64,000 nucleotides of DNA from Flavilitoribacter nigricans DSM 23189 = NBRC 102662 (GTDB taxonomy: Bacteria; Bacteroidota; Bacteroidia; Chitinophagales; Saprospiraceae), in NCBI RefSeq assembly GCF_002646595.1, contig NZ_PDUD01000026.1, positions 62,001 to 126,000 on the forward strand, given 5' to 3'. Below, piece by piece: positions 8,976 through 17,133 of the stretch. Made by a program: the position numbers and the translations under genes. Position 1 is the stretch's first letter. Each line of letters begins with the position of its first letter. Below the pieces are notes generated by a model. That model made no database searches. It was not told the origin of the DNA and saw nothing but the letters and a program-made list of their open reading frames with translations.

Positions 8976-9731
8976 TTAGTCGGCCTGTCCGCGGCAATCC
9001 AGTTGTGAAGCACGCTGTTGGATCTTTTGTACCCGGTTAGCGGGGTTAGGGTGCGTACTCAGGAATTCGGGCGGGGTAGGCTGATCCTGGGTTTTGATAA
9101 AAAATCCGGCGGCACCGTCGGCACGATACTCGGTAGGACAGAGGTAATCTACGGAATACATATCCGCTTCGGTTTCTGCACCACGGCTAAACTTCAGAGA
9201 GATCAGACTCAAGGCGATCTGTTCCAGCATGCCGGGATCGGAACTACCCGTTACGATCGACACCAGTGCGCTCAGTCCGTAGGCTTTGGTCATTTGCTGG
9301 GTGGAGTGACGGAGGGCGGAGTGAGCGATCTCGTGGCCCAGTACTCCCGCCAACTGATCCTCCGAGTCCAGGAAATTGATCAGGCCGGTATAAACAAAAA
9401 TATATCCACCGGGGGTCGCGAAAGCGTTAAGCACATCATCGTCTTTGATGATATACACTTCCCAGGCAAATTCATTGCGGTAAGCTACCTGTCCGGAATT
9501 GAGGATCTTTGCGGTAATGCCGCGTACATAGTTGTACAATTTCTCATTTCCTCTTTCCGCCAGTACGGGATATTGTTGGGGATCACTGAGGATCTGCTCT
9601 TTTACCTGTCTGCCCAGTTCGATGTCCTGCTCGGGTGAAAATAAGTTGATTCCCTGCCCTGTTCCACAGCTACTGTAGGTAAAGACCATAAAAAGAAGGG
9701 CAAGCCATCCGGTTTTCAATAAAGGGTTCAT
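8976..9731 (-). CDS. M48-family zinc metalloprotease, lipoprotein
   Basis: 251 residues. The N-terminus is a lipoprotein signal peptide ending in the lipobox YSSC (C22). The peptidase domain has the zinc motif HEIAH at 133-137 and the third acidic ligand within SRGAETEAD (about 183-190). There are no further membrane helices and no TPR extension, so it resembles the short periplasmic BepA/LoiP-like group rather than HtpX. Members degrade misfolded outer-membrane or periplasmic proteins. Convergent with mscS; upstream is a 363-base gap leading to the Skp genes. Confidence 0.92.
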   Translation of the reverse strand: MNPLLKTGWLALLFMVFTYSSCGTGQGINLFSPEQDIELGRQVKEQILSDPQQYPVLAERGNEKLYNYVRGITAKILNSGQVAYRNEFAWEVYIIKDDDVLNAFATPGGYIFVYTGLINFLDSEDQLAGVLGHEIAHSALRHSTQQMTKAYGLSALVSIVTGSSDPGMLEQIALSLISLKFSRGAETEADMYSVDYLCPTEYRADGAAGFFIKTQDQPTPPEFLSTHPNPANRVQKIQQRASQLDCRGQAD

Positions 9732-10094
9732 ATCGTATTAATTTTTTTGCAATTTTTTTATCTGTTTAACCAACCTAACTGCCTCTGTGTTCTGTCTTTA
9801 GGGCGAGTTTCGTGTGTCGTTAAAAATTAGCCAGTACATGAGCTTTCCGGAGTTTTGTCGTTAAGGATCTTAAGCTTCCCGTTAAACATTAGTTAAACAG
9901 AGGGGGCACCAACAGCGCAAAACCACACGTAAATCGTTCATTATTAAAATGTTACAAGCAAGGCAAATTCTAGAGGTTTTTCATCGGCTGTGACACGAAA
10001 AGGCTTCATGAGTCCAAAGAAGTGAACAAGGAATGATAAAACCTTAAATTTGAGCTTGGAAAGCTTTTTCCTCATTTAAAAATCAACTAACATC
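9732..10094. other. Intergenic region between the M48 gene and the first Skp gene
   Basis: 363 bases with no open frame of note. It is AT-rich next to the M48 start. The only recognisable signal is TAAATTTG at 10045-10052, an exact TAnnTTTG -7 element, 42 bases before the Skp start codon; a matching -33 TTTG was not found. No tRNA or structured RNA was seen. Confidence 0.4.
10045..10052 (+). promoter_or_regulatory. Candidate -7 element for the Skp-Skp-murI cluster
   Basis: TAAATTTG matches TAnnTTTG exactly and lies 42 bases upstream of the first Skp start codon. The -33 element is not recognisable, so confidence is limited. Confidence 0.4.
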
Positions 10095-10613
10095 ATGAAG
10101 GCTAATCTGAAAAAATTGACTTCTACCCTGGTACTTGTACTATTTGTGTCACTGGCCACCTATGCGCAACGTATCGCGATCGTGGATGTCAATAAAATAT
10201 TGGAGAGTATTGAAGAATACCAAAATGCTCAGACTCAACTCGATAATCTGGCGGCCCAATGGCGGCAGGAAATCGCCCAGGAATACGATGTCATCAAAGG
10301 TATGTACAATAAATACCAGGCTGAACAAGTGCTACTGAGCGACGAGGCCCGCCGTCAGCGGGAAGAGCAGATCATGGATAAAGAGAAGGAAGTACGCGAG
10401 TTGCAGAAAGATCGTTTCGGACCGGATGGCGAGCTGTTCAAACGTCGCCAGGGCCTGGTACGTCCAATCCAGGACCGGGTTTACGCTGCAATCGAATCTT
10501 ACGCTCAGGAAAGAGGCTATGATTTCATCTTCGATAAATCCAGCGCCAGTGGGATGATCTTCTCCAACTCGGAGTACGATAAGACCACTGATATCCTCAA
10601 CAAACTCAAATAA
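10095..10613 (+). CDS. OmpH/Skp-family periplasmic chaperone (first copy)
   Basis: 172 residues with a signal peptide (MKANLKKLTSTLVLVLFVSL, cleaved near YAQ). The mature part begins RIAIVDVNKILESIEEYQNA, the OmpH start, followed by long charged coiled-coil helices and a closing beta strand (YDFIFDKSSASGMIFSN). Skp trimers hold unfolded outer-membrane proteins in the periplasm and pass them to the BAM complex. A second copy follows at once. In Bacteroidota the pair usually sits after bamA and before murI; here the bamA position is taken by the intergenic region, so the cluster is partial. Confidence 0.93.
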   Translation: MKANLKKLTSTLVLVLFVSLATYAQRIAIVDVNKILESIEEYQNAQTQLDNLAAQWRQEIAQEYDVIKGMYNKYQAEQVLLSDEARRQREEQIMDKEKEVRELQKDRFGPDGELFKRRQGLVRPIQDRVYAAIESYAQERGYDFIFDKSSASGMIFSNSEYDKTTDILNKLK

Positions 10614-10691
10614 TTTTTTAACCGTATTAAATAAAGGCGCAATATTTCGTGTCTTATTTAATTGAACATACTGTAAATCAAAGAAAAGCTG

Positions 10692-10699
10692 TAGTTTTG
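10692..10699 (+). promoter_or_regulatory. Candidate -7 element for the second Skp gene
   Basis: TAGTTTTG matches TAnnTTTG and lies 41 bases before the ATG at 10741. The nearest TTG upstream (10662-10664) is 27 bases away, beyond the usual 19-20, so this may be a weak internal promoter or chance. Confidence 0.35.
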
Positions 10700-10740
10700 C
10701 AGCCGTTTTTGAGACAACTTAAAACAAAAAAGCATTGAAA

Positions 10741-11247
10741 ATGAATAAGATCTTTAAAGTTGGTAGCCTGATCGCTGTTATGTGCTTTGCTGTCATCAGC
10801 CTGCAAGCCCAGAAATTCGGTTACGTCAACTCTCAGGCGATACTGGCGGAAATGCCAGATGTTAAACAAGCAGAAGCCAACCTGGAAGCGCTCCAGAAAC
10901 AACTCGAGAAAAAGCTTCAGGACGGCCTGACCAAACTGCAACAGGATTACGTTGCCATCCAGCAAAAAGTTGAACGCGGTGAACTTTCCCCCAAACAACA
11001 GGAGGAAGAAGCTAAAAAGCTGCAGGATCGCCAGACTCAACTGCAACAGGATGAGCAGAACATGGTACAACAGATCCAGAAAAAACGGGCTGACGAACTC
11101 AATCCGATCCTGGAAAAAGTAAATAAAGCTATTGCCGACGTAGCTAAAGAAAATGGCTTCCAGTTTATTTTCGAGCAGGGCGTATTGCTTTATTTCGAAG
11201 AATCTCAAGATGTAAGCAGCATGGTGAAAGCCAAGTTGAATATGTAA
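10741..11247 (+). CDS. OmpH/Skp-family periplasmic chaperone (second copy)
   Basis: 168 residues from the ATG at 10741; an in-frame TTG six bases upstream adds only two residues. It has a signal peptide (MNKIFKVGSLIAVMCFAVIS, cleaved near LQAQ), then KFGYVNSQAILAEMPDVKQA and a glutamine/lysine-rich coiled coil, ending in FQFIFEQGVLLYF. It has the same architecture and length as its upstream neighbour but clearly different sequence, so this is an old duplication. It probably assembles as homo- or heterotrimers with outer-membrane protein clients. Confidence 0.93.
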   Translation: MNKIFKVGSLIAVMCFAVISLQAQKFGYVNSQAILAEMPDVKQAEANLEALQKQLEKKLQDGLTKLQQDYVAIQQKVERGELSPKQQEEEAKKLQDRQTQLQQDEQNMVQQIQKKRADELNPILEKVNKAIADVAKENGFQFIFEQGVLLYFEESQDVSSMVKAKLNM

Positions 11248-11308
11248 TATACCGGTGTAGCTCCGCTACATCTTATATCCATCCAAAGTGTCCTCAACGG
11301 AAACAACA

Positions 11309-12088
11309 ATGGATCAAGCTATAGGAGTTTTTGACTCCGGCATTGGCGGCCTCACGGTCGCCAATGCTATTTTAGAACGTCTCCCCCAGGAATCCATCCT
11401 CTATTTTGCCGATACGGCGCACATTCCCTACGGTCAAAAATCGCTGAGTAGTATCCGTCAGTATAGTCTCGACATCACGGAACAACTGCTCCAGCTGCAG
11501 TGCAAGGCTATTGTAGTGGCCTGCAATACCGCTTCCGGAGCAGCCCTTTCCTACCTGCGGGATTGCTTTCCGGACGTTATTATCGTGGGTATGGAACCCG
11601 CAGTTAAACCCGCAGCCGAAGCTACCCACAGTGGCGTGGTGGGTATACTGGCCACCGCCGGCACCTTCAAAAGCGAACGTTACGCCCAGCTAATGGAGCG
11701 CTATACCGCCGGCATCCGGGTATTGCAGAATCCCTGTGTCGGCCTGGTAGAATTGATCGAAGCGGGTGAAACCGAATCGCCCGCTACGGAAGCGCTGCTC
11801 CGCAGTATTTTGGACCCCATGCTCGAAAGCGGCGCGGATACCTTCGTGCTGGGGTGCACCCATTACCCCTTCGTTCGGCCGCTGATCAGCCGGCTGCTGC
11901 CGGAAACCGCCGTGATCATTGATCCGGCTCCCGCCGTGGCCCGCCAGCTGGATCGCCGATTGAGTGATGCCGGGTTGAAAAACCAAAGCTTAGATCCGCC
12001 CGAATACCGCTTTCACGCCTCCGGCCCGCAGCTTTCGCTGGAGCGGGCGCTGGCACGGTACTGGCCGGCCGATTTTTCTATTTTCTAA
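11309..12088 (+). CDS. murI: Glutamate racemase
   Basis: About 259 residues from the ATG at 11309; a GTG at 11288 would add seven residues. It interconverts L- and D-glutamate for peptidoglycan synthesis in the cytoplasm without a cofactor. Signatures are IGVFDSGIGGLTV at the N-terminus, the first catalytic cysteine in VVACNTASGA, the second in LGCTHYPF, and the substrate-binding ADTAHIPYG. It follows the two Skp genes with a 61-base gap, the common Bacteroidota arrangement, and is probably cotranscribed with them. Confidence 0.96.
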   Translation: MDQAIGVFDSGIGGLTVANAILERLPQESILYFADTAHIPYGQKSLSSIRQYSLDITEQLLQLQCKAIVVACNTASGAALSYLRDCFPDVIIVGMEPAVKPAAEATHSGVVGILATAGTFKSERYAQLMERYTAGIRVLQNPCVGLVELIEAGETESPATEALLRSILDPMLESGADTFVLGCTHYPFVRPLISRLLPETAVIIDPAPAVARQLDRRLSDAGLKNQSLDPPEYRFHASGPQLSLERALARYWPADFSIF

Positions 12089-12152
12089 AAAGCTCCGAAG
12101 CCACCGAGCTACTTCCGGCAATTTTCGTATTTTTCCGCAAAGAAATAATCAC

Positions 12153-13586
12153 ATGAGTAGGCTCAACAAAGCCTTGAAAAAGATCTTAGCGACCGGAGAG
12201 ACATTAACATTTGATCACATCTATAATGCAATTCCGGATGAGCACAAAGCACAACTCGATCGCGCTCTCCTCGGTCAAACCCTGGAACATTACCTCCTCC
12301 AATCGGGTAACACCAATCAGGCCGTAAATCGCCATGCAGAGACCGTTGTCAGCCGGGAAAGCCTTTTTGCGGAATGCTCCTTCCGCGTTCGCCTGACACC
12401 GTACGAACTGGAGGACCGACAACTGATCATTGGCCACCGTTTCCTGCCCTATATCCATCCCGGCATACCGATTGAAGAACTGCGGTTTTTTGATGAAAAT
12501 GACCGCCCGCTGGAAGTAGAACGTCAGGAAATGCAGGTCAACCAGTCGACCAGCATATTTTTCAACCTGCTTCCACCCTACGGCATTTCTCAGTACATAG
12601 AGGGAGATGGTACCAGCCAGAACCTCCATATGGCGTTTATCGATCTGGATGACTGGCTGAAAGCCCAACAGTTTGCCGAAGACGACCAATTGTTGATCTC
12701 TGCCCGTGATTATGCCAACCTGGAATTCTATATCGAAAAGCTGGACAGCCGGGAGATCGCCAGTCAGAAGCTGGCCGACCGCTATTACAATAAACAGCTT
12801 ACCGAAGCCATCTACCACGTGTTCAGCCTGATCGGAAAAAGTTTCCTGCCGGTCGATATGCATCTGCTGTGGGCATTTGGGCAACTGGAACCCGGCCTGA
12901 TCGAAAACGGAGGCACTCCTTTCGGACCCTTTATCAGTCAGCATGAAACCCTGACTTTCTTCCAGGACGGCCCCTACGCATTCCTGCAGGATAAGAACTT
13001 CATGGATGAGCTGATGGAAACGGCTATCGAGCAGGCCAAAAATTCCAATACGGAAAAAATGGGCACGGCCACGGGCTTAAACGCCATTTTCCAGGAACTG
13101 GGTAATTCCTTTTCCAAATTGCTGCTCAAAGCCTGCATTGTTGAGCACCTCCTGGAATGGGATGATATCAACCGGGACGACCTCTACGAACAGGTATTCG
13201 GGGGTAATACCAATCCTTTCTACAACGCCCGGCAAAAAGAGAATTTTGAGAAGGCCTTCGACCGCCTGGTAGAATCGGTGCGGGAAAAATGGAAAGACCG
13301 TAAACTGGCCCTGCCGCATTTGCAATTGCTGCGAAAGGCCATTCAGTTCAAGATGGAGATCGTTTACCTGTTGCGGGAACTCAACAAGATCAATGATCCC
13401 AACCAGCTGAATATGCAGGCGCTACTACAACTTCAGCCTATTGATCAGTCTCTCGACCAGATCCTGGAAAACCTGCTATCGAAAAAACCGATGCCCTATC
13501 AGGAAGCCCAAACGCTGGTTAAACAACTCGAAACCGGCCGGGAAAAATTCCTGCTGTTCCGCGATGATCTGTTGGAAGGTTTCTAG
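12153..13586 (+). CDS. Uncharacterised 477-residue protein
   Basis: I do not recognise a family. No signal peptide or membrane segment is visible, so it is probably cytoplasmic. The N-terminal 60 residues look like a helical region (MSRLNKALKKILATGETLTF). A mixed alpha/beta middle includes FRVRLTPYELEDRQLIIGHR and DLDDWLKAQ. The C-terminal third (about 330-477) is strongly helical and ends in a likely coiled coil (LVKQLETGREKFLLFRDDLL). Codon use matches the neighbours, so there is no sign of recent transfer. It lies after murI and ends inside the first base of a palindromic element. Confidence 0.8.
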   Translation: MSRLNKALKKILATGETLTFDHIYNAIPDEHKAQLDRALLGQTLEHYLLQSGNTNQAVNRHAETVVSRESLFAECSFRVRLTPYELEDRQLIIGHRFLPYIHPGIPIEELRFFDENDRPLEVERQEMQVNQSTSIFFNLLPPYGISQYIEGDGTSQNLHMAFIDLDDWLKAQQFAEDDQLLISARDYANLEFYIEKLDSREIASQKLADRYYNKQLTEAIYHVFSLIGKSFLPVDMHLLWAFGQLEPGLIENGGTPFGPFISQHETLTFFQDGPYAFLQDKNFMDELMETAIEQAKNSNTEKMGTATGLNAIFQELGNSFSKLLLKACIVEHLLEWDDINRDDLYEQVFGGNTNPFYNARQKENFEKAFDRLVESVREKWKDRKLALPHLQLLRKAIQFKMEIVYLLRELNKINDPNQLNMQALLQLQPIDQSLDQILENLLSKKPMPYQEAQTLVKQLETGREKFLLFRDDLLEGF

Positions 13587-13724
13587 AGCCTATCCAGCAA
13601 CCGTTTCTGATGTCGAAAATGACCAGATTTGGGTGCTCACAAAGTCATTTTCGATTTGCGTTGCAGCGCTACGGAAGGAGGAAATAACGAAATGAGGTTC
13701 CATAGATGGTTTTGGGATAGGCTC
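13586..13724. repeat. MITE-like palindromic element between two convergent stop codons
   Basis: The 139-base gap between two convergent genes starts with GAGCCTATCC (13586-13595) and ends with its exact complement GGATAGGCTC (13715-13724). The similarity extends to about 15 of 19 bases per end (right end read inward GAGCCTATCCCAAAACCAT). A second, perfect 11-bp inverted repeat lies inside: TCGAAAATGAC (13613-13623) and GTCATTTTCGA (13644-13654). The ends resemble terminal inverted repeats of small transposase-less elements, and they abut the stop codons TAG and TAA exactly. No target duplication longer than one or two bases is seen. It may also act as a bidirectional terminator. Confidence 0.55.
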
Positions 13725-14441
13725 TTAATCCGCTGCCTTACCCGAATCGGGTCGGAATCTGAATTGAATATATTTGATGGTATCGCTGTCCGAGATATTC
13801 AGGTTTTCGTAGTAGGTTTTCAGTCCCAGCTCCGGCAGATACAACTCCTTTCCGTAAATATCATCATCCGCGTACAGGATCTCTATATCGTCCCGTTCCC
13901 GGAGCACTTCCATGGTGTAGTCGTGCAGCTGGATCTCATCCGTTTTGAGGTGGATCAATCCTTTCGGTGAAAGAACCCGTTTGTAGATATCCAGAAAATT
14001 AGGTGAGGTCAGCCGGCGGTTGATCTTTTTATTGCCGAGGAAGGGGTCCGGAAAAGTGATCCAGATCTCATCAACTTCCGCTTCGGCAAAAAATGCATCC
14101 AGGATCTCGATGCGGGTGCGGAGAAAAGCCACGTTATCCAGCGATTCCGCCAGAGCGATCTTTGCGCCTTTCCAGATACGTGCGCCCTTGATATCCACAC
14201 CAATGAAATTGCGCTCCGGATACATCCGCCCCAACCCAAGTGAGTATTCTCCCCGGCCACAGGCCAGCTCCAAAGTGATGGGTTGCTCATTTTGAAAATG
14301 GTCCTCGTTCCAGCGACCTTTCAGATCGACAATAGCACCGTGCTGGCCCGCCAGTTCCGGGCGCTGCGTATCGAAGTTTTCGTAAACATTCGGAAATGTC
14401 AGTAGTTCCGCAAACTTGGCCAGTTTATTCCTCCTACTCAT
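13725..14441 (-). CDS. trmB: tRNA (guanine-N7-)-methyltransferase
   Basis: 238 residues. It methylates G46 in the variable loop of tRNA using S-adenosylmethionine. The SAM-binding motif is LELACGRGEYSLGLG, followed by NFIGVDIKGARIWKGAK and the family signature ITFPDPFLGNKKINRRLTSP (usually FPDPWPK-x2-H-x-KRR; here PFLGNKKINRR, the Bacteroidota form). LHLKTDE-like IHLKTDEIQLHDY follows. Its start is the ATG at 14441. A canonical promoter lies about 200 bases upstream, implying a long leader. Confidence 0.95.
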   Translation of the reverse strand: MSRRNKLAKFAELLTFPNVYENFDTQRPELAGQHGAIVDLKGRWNEDHFQNEQPITLELACGRGEYSLGLGRMYPERNFIGVDIKGARIWKGAKIALAESLDNVAFLRTRIEILDAFFAEAEVDEIWITFPDPFLGNKKINRRLTSPNFLDIYKRVLSPKGLIHLKTDEIQLHDYTMEVLRERDDIEILYADDDIYGKELYLPELGLKTYYENLNISDSDTIKYIQFRFRPDSGKAAD

Positions 14442-14478
14442 AAGCTAATTGACCGCAAAAAACGTTAATTAATGTGAG

Positions 14479-14498
14479 GATCGGTGAAAACACCGATC
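14479..14498. other. Perfect hairpin in the trmB leader
   Basis: GATCGGTG (14479-14486), loop AAAA, CACCGATC (14491-14498). There is no T-run, so it is not an ordinary terminator. It lies 38 bases upstream of the trmB start codon, within the leader predicted from the promoter at 14640-14671. The core GATCGGTG recurs in the hairpin at 20989-21015. Confidence 0.45.
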
Positions 14499-14639
14499 AA
14501 TCGTACCGCCTGAGACCAGTGGTCATTTCTTCCATGATGACAATCTGCGAAATTCCCAGTATATTGAACTACCGCTTCAAAGATGCATCGTCAGACCGCC
14601 AATTGTCCTTAGCCTCACTTCTCGTTTGTAAAATAAAGG

Positions 14640-14671
14640 CAAAATTAGAAAGCACCGGCTGCATTTCCAAA
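14640..14671 (-). promoter_or_regulatory. Canonical Bacteroidota promoter for trmB
   Basis: On the minus strand the order is TTTG (14671-14668), 20 bases, TAATTTTG (14647-14640). Both elements and the spacing match the Bacteroidota housekeeping consensus. Transcription would start near 14633, leaving a leader of about 190 bases that includes the hairpin at 14479-14498. The 325-base gap 14442-14766 holds nothing else recognisable. Confidence 0.65.
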
Positions 14672-14766
14672 CCGTTGAATTGTCAGATCCGTTACTGCAC
14701 TTATCCCCAAAGCTCCTATTGAACTTTTTAGAGTTCTTCGTATTTTTACTAAAACGTGAAAACTGA

Positions 14767-16188
14767 ATGCCAATGCGGAATGTAATTATATTCTTCATAT
14801 TTATACTACCTCTTTTTTCTTCGGCCCAGGATATACTCGTTTCGGAAGATCTGCCTCTGCGAAACGACGTTTCCTATGAATTGGTCGGTGAGATCAAGGG
14901 AAATATTCTCCTGTATCACAATCGCTCTACGGAACACGAGATCCAGTGTTTTGATCCGCGGATGCAGCTGGACTGGAGTAAGGAACTGGAATTTGACCGG
15001 CGTACCGCCAAAACGCTCGGTATCGTTGCCGACGATGAGTTCTTCTACGTTTTTCATCATTTCCGGCGTAAAGGCAACACCCTGCTCAAGGTGAACAAAT
15101 ACGATGCCGGCGCCAATCTGCGGGATTCGACCCTCGTTTTTGACTACGGCTTTCTTTTCTTTACTCCCGACTTTGAACTCATCCGGTCGGAAGATCGCAC
15201 CAAGGTCCTGGTATTCTTTGTGGAGAAACAATCCATCATGCGGGCCCTGTCGTTCGACGTGCCCAGTATGCAGCTACTCTGGGAAAAGAGCTTTTCCCCC
15301 GAAGATTACAGCTATAGTGAAGATGGGTTGCAGGCTCTGGTGGACAACCAGGGAAACATGCAGCTGATCATTGAAAAAGACAATTACCGATCCCGACGTA
15401 AGGAACACTTTTATGAAGTCCACTCCTATTACGGGGCTTCGGATGAATACCGGAAGTTCGATACCCGCTTCCGGGGTATGCTCACTTATGATGCCTACTT
15501 TACGTACGATGATCTGAACGATCGACTGGTGGCATCCGGGTTCTACTCCGAAAGAGACCTCGGAAAAGCGACCGGTTTCTTTTACCTGAATGTCGATCCG
15601 CGCAAACCGGATAATACCACGCTCAAATTTCAAAAATTCGATCAGGAAACCCTCATGGGCATTCTCGGCAAACGCGGCAAACGCGCCAAAGGGCTGCAGG
15701 AGATCAGCGTCCAGGAGATCGTACTGCGCAGGGACGGCGGTGCCATTCTGATCGGCGAACGCAATCGCATGTTTGAAAGAGGCGGTACCAGCCGCACCTA
15801 TATCGACAATGTCAACCGCTTTATGGTAGATTATTACTTCGATGATCTCCTGATCGCCTCCATTCATCCAAGCGGCGAGGTGCACTGGAAGACCATTCTC
15901 CATAAAAAGCAATATTCCCAGGACGACAACGGGATCTACTCCTCCTACTTTCTGTTTAAGACCCCGAGTAGCCTGCGTTTCCTGTTCAACGACGAGATCA
16001 AATACGAGAATACTGTCAGTGAATATATTCTCAATGGGTTCGGCAACTACGACCGGAACAGTCTGCTGAGCACGGCCAACCTCGACCTGCGCCTGCGCTT
16101 TCGCGATGCACTACAGACCGGCTCCAATGCCCTTATCGTTCCAAGTGAACGCCGGAACCGACTTAAGTTGGTAAAAATGGAGTTTTGA
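14767..16188 (+). CDS. Uncharacterised secreted protein
   Basis: 473 residues with a signal peptide (MPMRNVIIFFIFILPLFSSA, then QD). The mature part is rich in beta strands and aromatic residues, with repeated short units such as GEIKGNILLYHN, DPRMQLDWSKELEF and ASIHPSGEVHWKTIL, which suggest a beta-propeller-like fold. No catalytic motif is visible. It is divergent from trmB and 39 bases upstream of dapD, but a functional link to lysine synthesis is not evident. I do not recognise a named family; homologues are probably restricted to Bacteroidota. Confidence 0.8.
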   Translation: MPMRNVIIFFIFILPLFSSAQDILVSEDLPLRNDVSYELVGEIKGNILLYHNRSTEHEIQCFDPRMQLDWSKELEFDRRTAKTLGIVADDEFFYVFHHFRRKGNTLLKVNKYDAGANLRDSTLVFDYGFLFFTPDFELIRSEDRTKVLVFFVEKQSIMRALSFDVPSMQLLWEKSFSPEDYSYSEDGLQALVDNQGNMQLIIEKDNYRSRRKEHFYEVHSYYGASDEYRKFDTRFRGMLTYDAYFTYDDLNDRLVASGFYSERDLGKATGFFYLNVDPRKPDNTTLKFQKFDQETLMGILGKRGKRAKGLQEISVQEIVLRRDGGAILIGERNRMFERGGTSRTYIDNVNRFMVDYYFDDLLIASIHPSGEVHWKTILHKKQYSQDDNGIYSSYFLFKTPSSLRFLFNDEIKYENTVSEYILNGFGNYDRNSLLSTANLDLRLRFRDALQTGSNALIVPSERRNRLKLVKMEF

Positions 16189-16227
16189 CGGCCGGATTTG
16201 TTAATTTCGCGCCAAATAAAACGATCC

Positions 16228-17046
16228 ATGGATAACTTGAGAACCACTATAGAGGCAGCCTGGGAAGACCGTTCCCTGCTGCAGGAAAAAGCTACGCAGG
16301 AAGCAGTACAGGAAGTACTCGAATTGCTCGACAAGGGTAAGATCCGGGTAGCCGAACCCACTGCCGACGGCAACTGGCAGGTCAACGACTGGGTAAAAAA
16401 AGGTGTTGTCCTTTACTTCCCGCTCGCCAAAATGGAGACGATCGAAGTCGGCCCTTTTGAATTTCACGATAAGATCCCGCTGAAAAAGAATTACGCTGAC
16501 CTCGGTGTCCGGGTTGTACCGCACGCCATTGCCCGCTACGGTTCCTTCCTGGAATCCGGAGCCATCATGATGCCCAGCTACGTCAACCTCGGTGCCTGGG
16601 TAGGCAGCGGCACGATGGTGGATACCTGGGCCACGGTCGGTTCCTGCGCCCAGATCGGTCGCAATGTACACCTCAGTGGTGGTGTTGGTATCGGCGGTGT
16701 ACTGGAGCCGCCTCAGGCCGCACCCACGATTATTGAAGATGACTGCTTCATCGGTTCCCGCTGTATCGTCGTGGAAGGGGTCCGGGTGGAGAAAGAAGCC
16801 GTACTGGGCGCCAATGTGGTACTCACCCAAAGTACCCGCATCATCGACGTGAGCGGTAACGAACCCGTCACTTATAAAGGCCGCGTACCGGCCCGTTCCG
16901 TAGTGATCCCCGGCAGCTATACCAAGAAATTCCCGGCCGGCGAATACCAGGTGCCCTGCGCCCTGATCATCGGTCAGCGGAAAGAAAGCACCAACAAGAA
17001 AACTTCCCTCAACGATGCGCTGCGCGATCATAGCGTAGCCGTGTGA
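16228..17046 (+). CDS. dapD: 2,3,4,5-tetrahydropyridine-2,6-dicarboxylate N-succinyltransferase
   Basis: 272 residues from the ATG at 16228, the usual length; an in-frame TTG at 16198 is less likely. It transfers succinyl from succinyl-CoA to tetrahydrodipicolinate in the succinylase branch of diaminopimelate and lysine synthesis. The N-terminus is helical (LRTTIEAAWEDRSLLQE). The centre is a left-handed hexapeptide-repeat helix (MMPSYVNLGAWVGSGTMVDT, WATVGSCAQIGRNVHLSGGV, GIGGVLEPPQA). The C-terminus VIGQRKESTNKKTSLN-like segment (IIGQRKEST) is conserved. It acts as a trimer in the cytoplasm. Confidence 0.97.
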   Translation: MDNLRTTIEAAWEDRSLLQEKATQEAVQEVLELLDKGKIRVAEPTADGNWQVNDWVKKGVVLYFPLAKMETIEVGPFEFHDKIPLKKNYADLGVRVVPHAIARYGSFLESGAIMMPSYVNLGAWVGSGTMVDTWATVGSCAQIGRNVHLSGGVGIGGVLEPPQAAPTIIEDDCFIGSRCIVVEGVRVEKEAVLGANVVLTQSTRIIDVSGNEPVTYKGRVPARSVVIPGSYTKKFPAGEYQVPCALIIGQRKESTNKKTSLNDALRDHSVAV

Positions 17047-17066
17047 TCGTAACGGTAAACTTCCAG

Positions 17067-17105
17067 ACGGCAGACCGTGGTCGGTTTTGAACCATTGTCT
17101 GCCGT
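17067..17105. terminator. Stem-loop after dapD, possible terminator
   Basis: A perfect 9-bp stem, ACGGCAGAC (17067-17075) with GTCTGCCGT (17097-17105), encloses a smaller TGGT/ACCA pairing. There is no T-run, so it may be a weak or factor-assisted terminator or only a processing hairpin before pth. Confidence 0.4.
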
Positions 17106-17133
17106 TGCCCGTTGATATTGATTCACATAGTCT

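Noticed and set aside
14474-14722. 82-codon plus-strand frame upstream of the secreted 473-residue protein
   Set aside because: GTG start inside the trmB leader hairpin, antisense to the canonical trmB promoter, and no domain.
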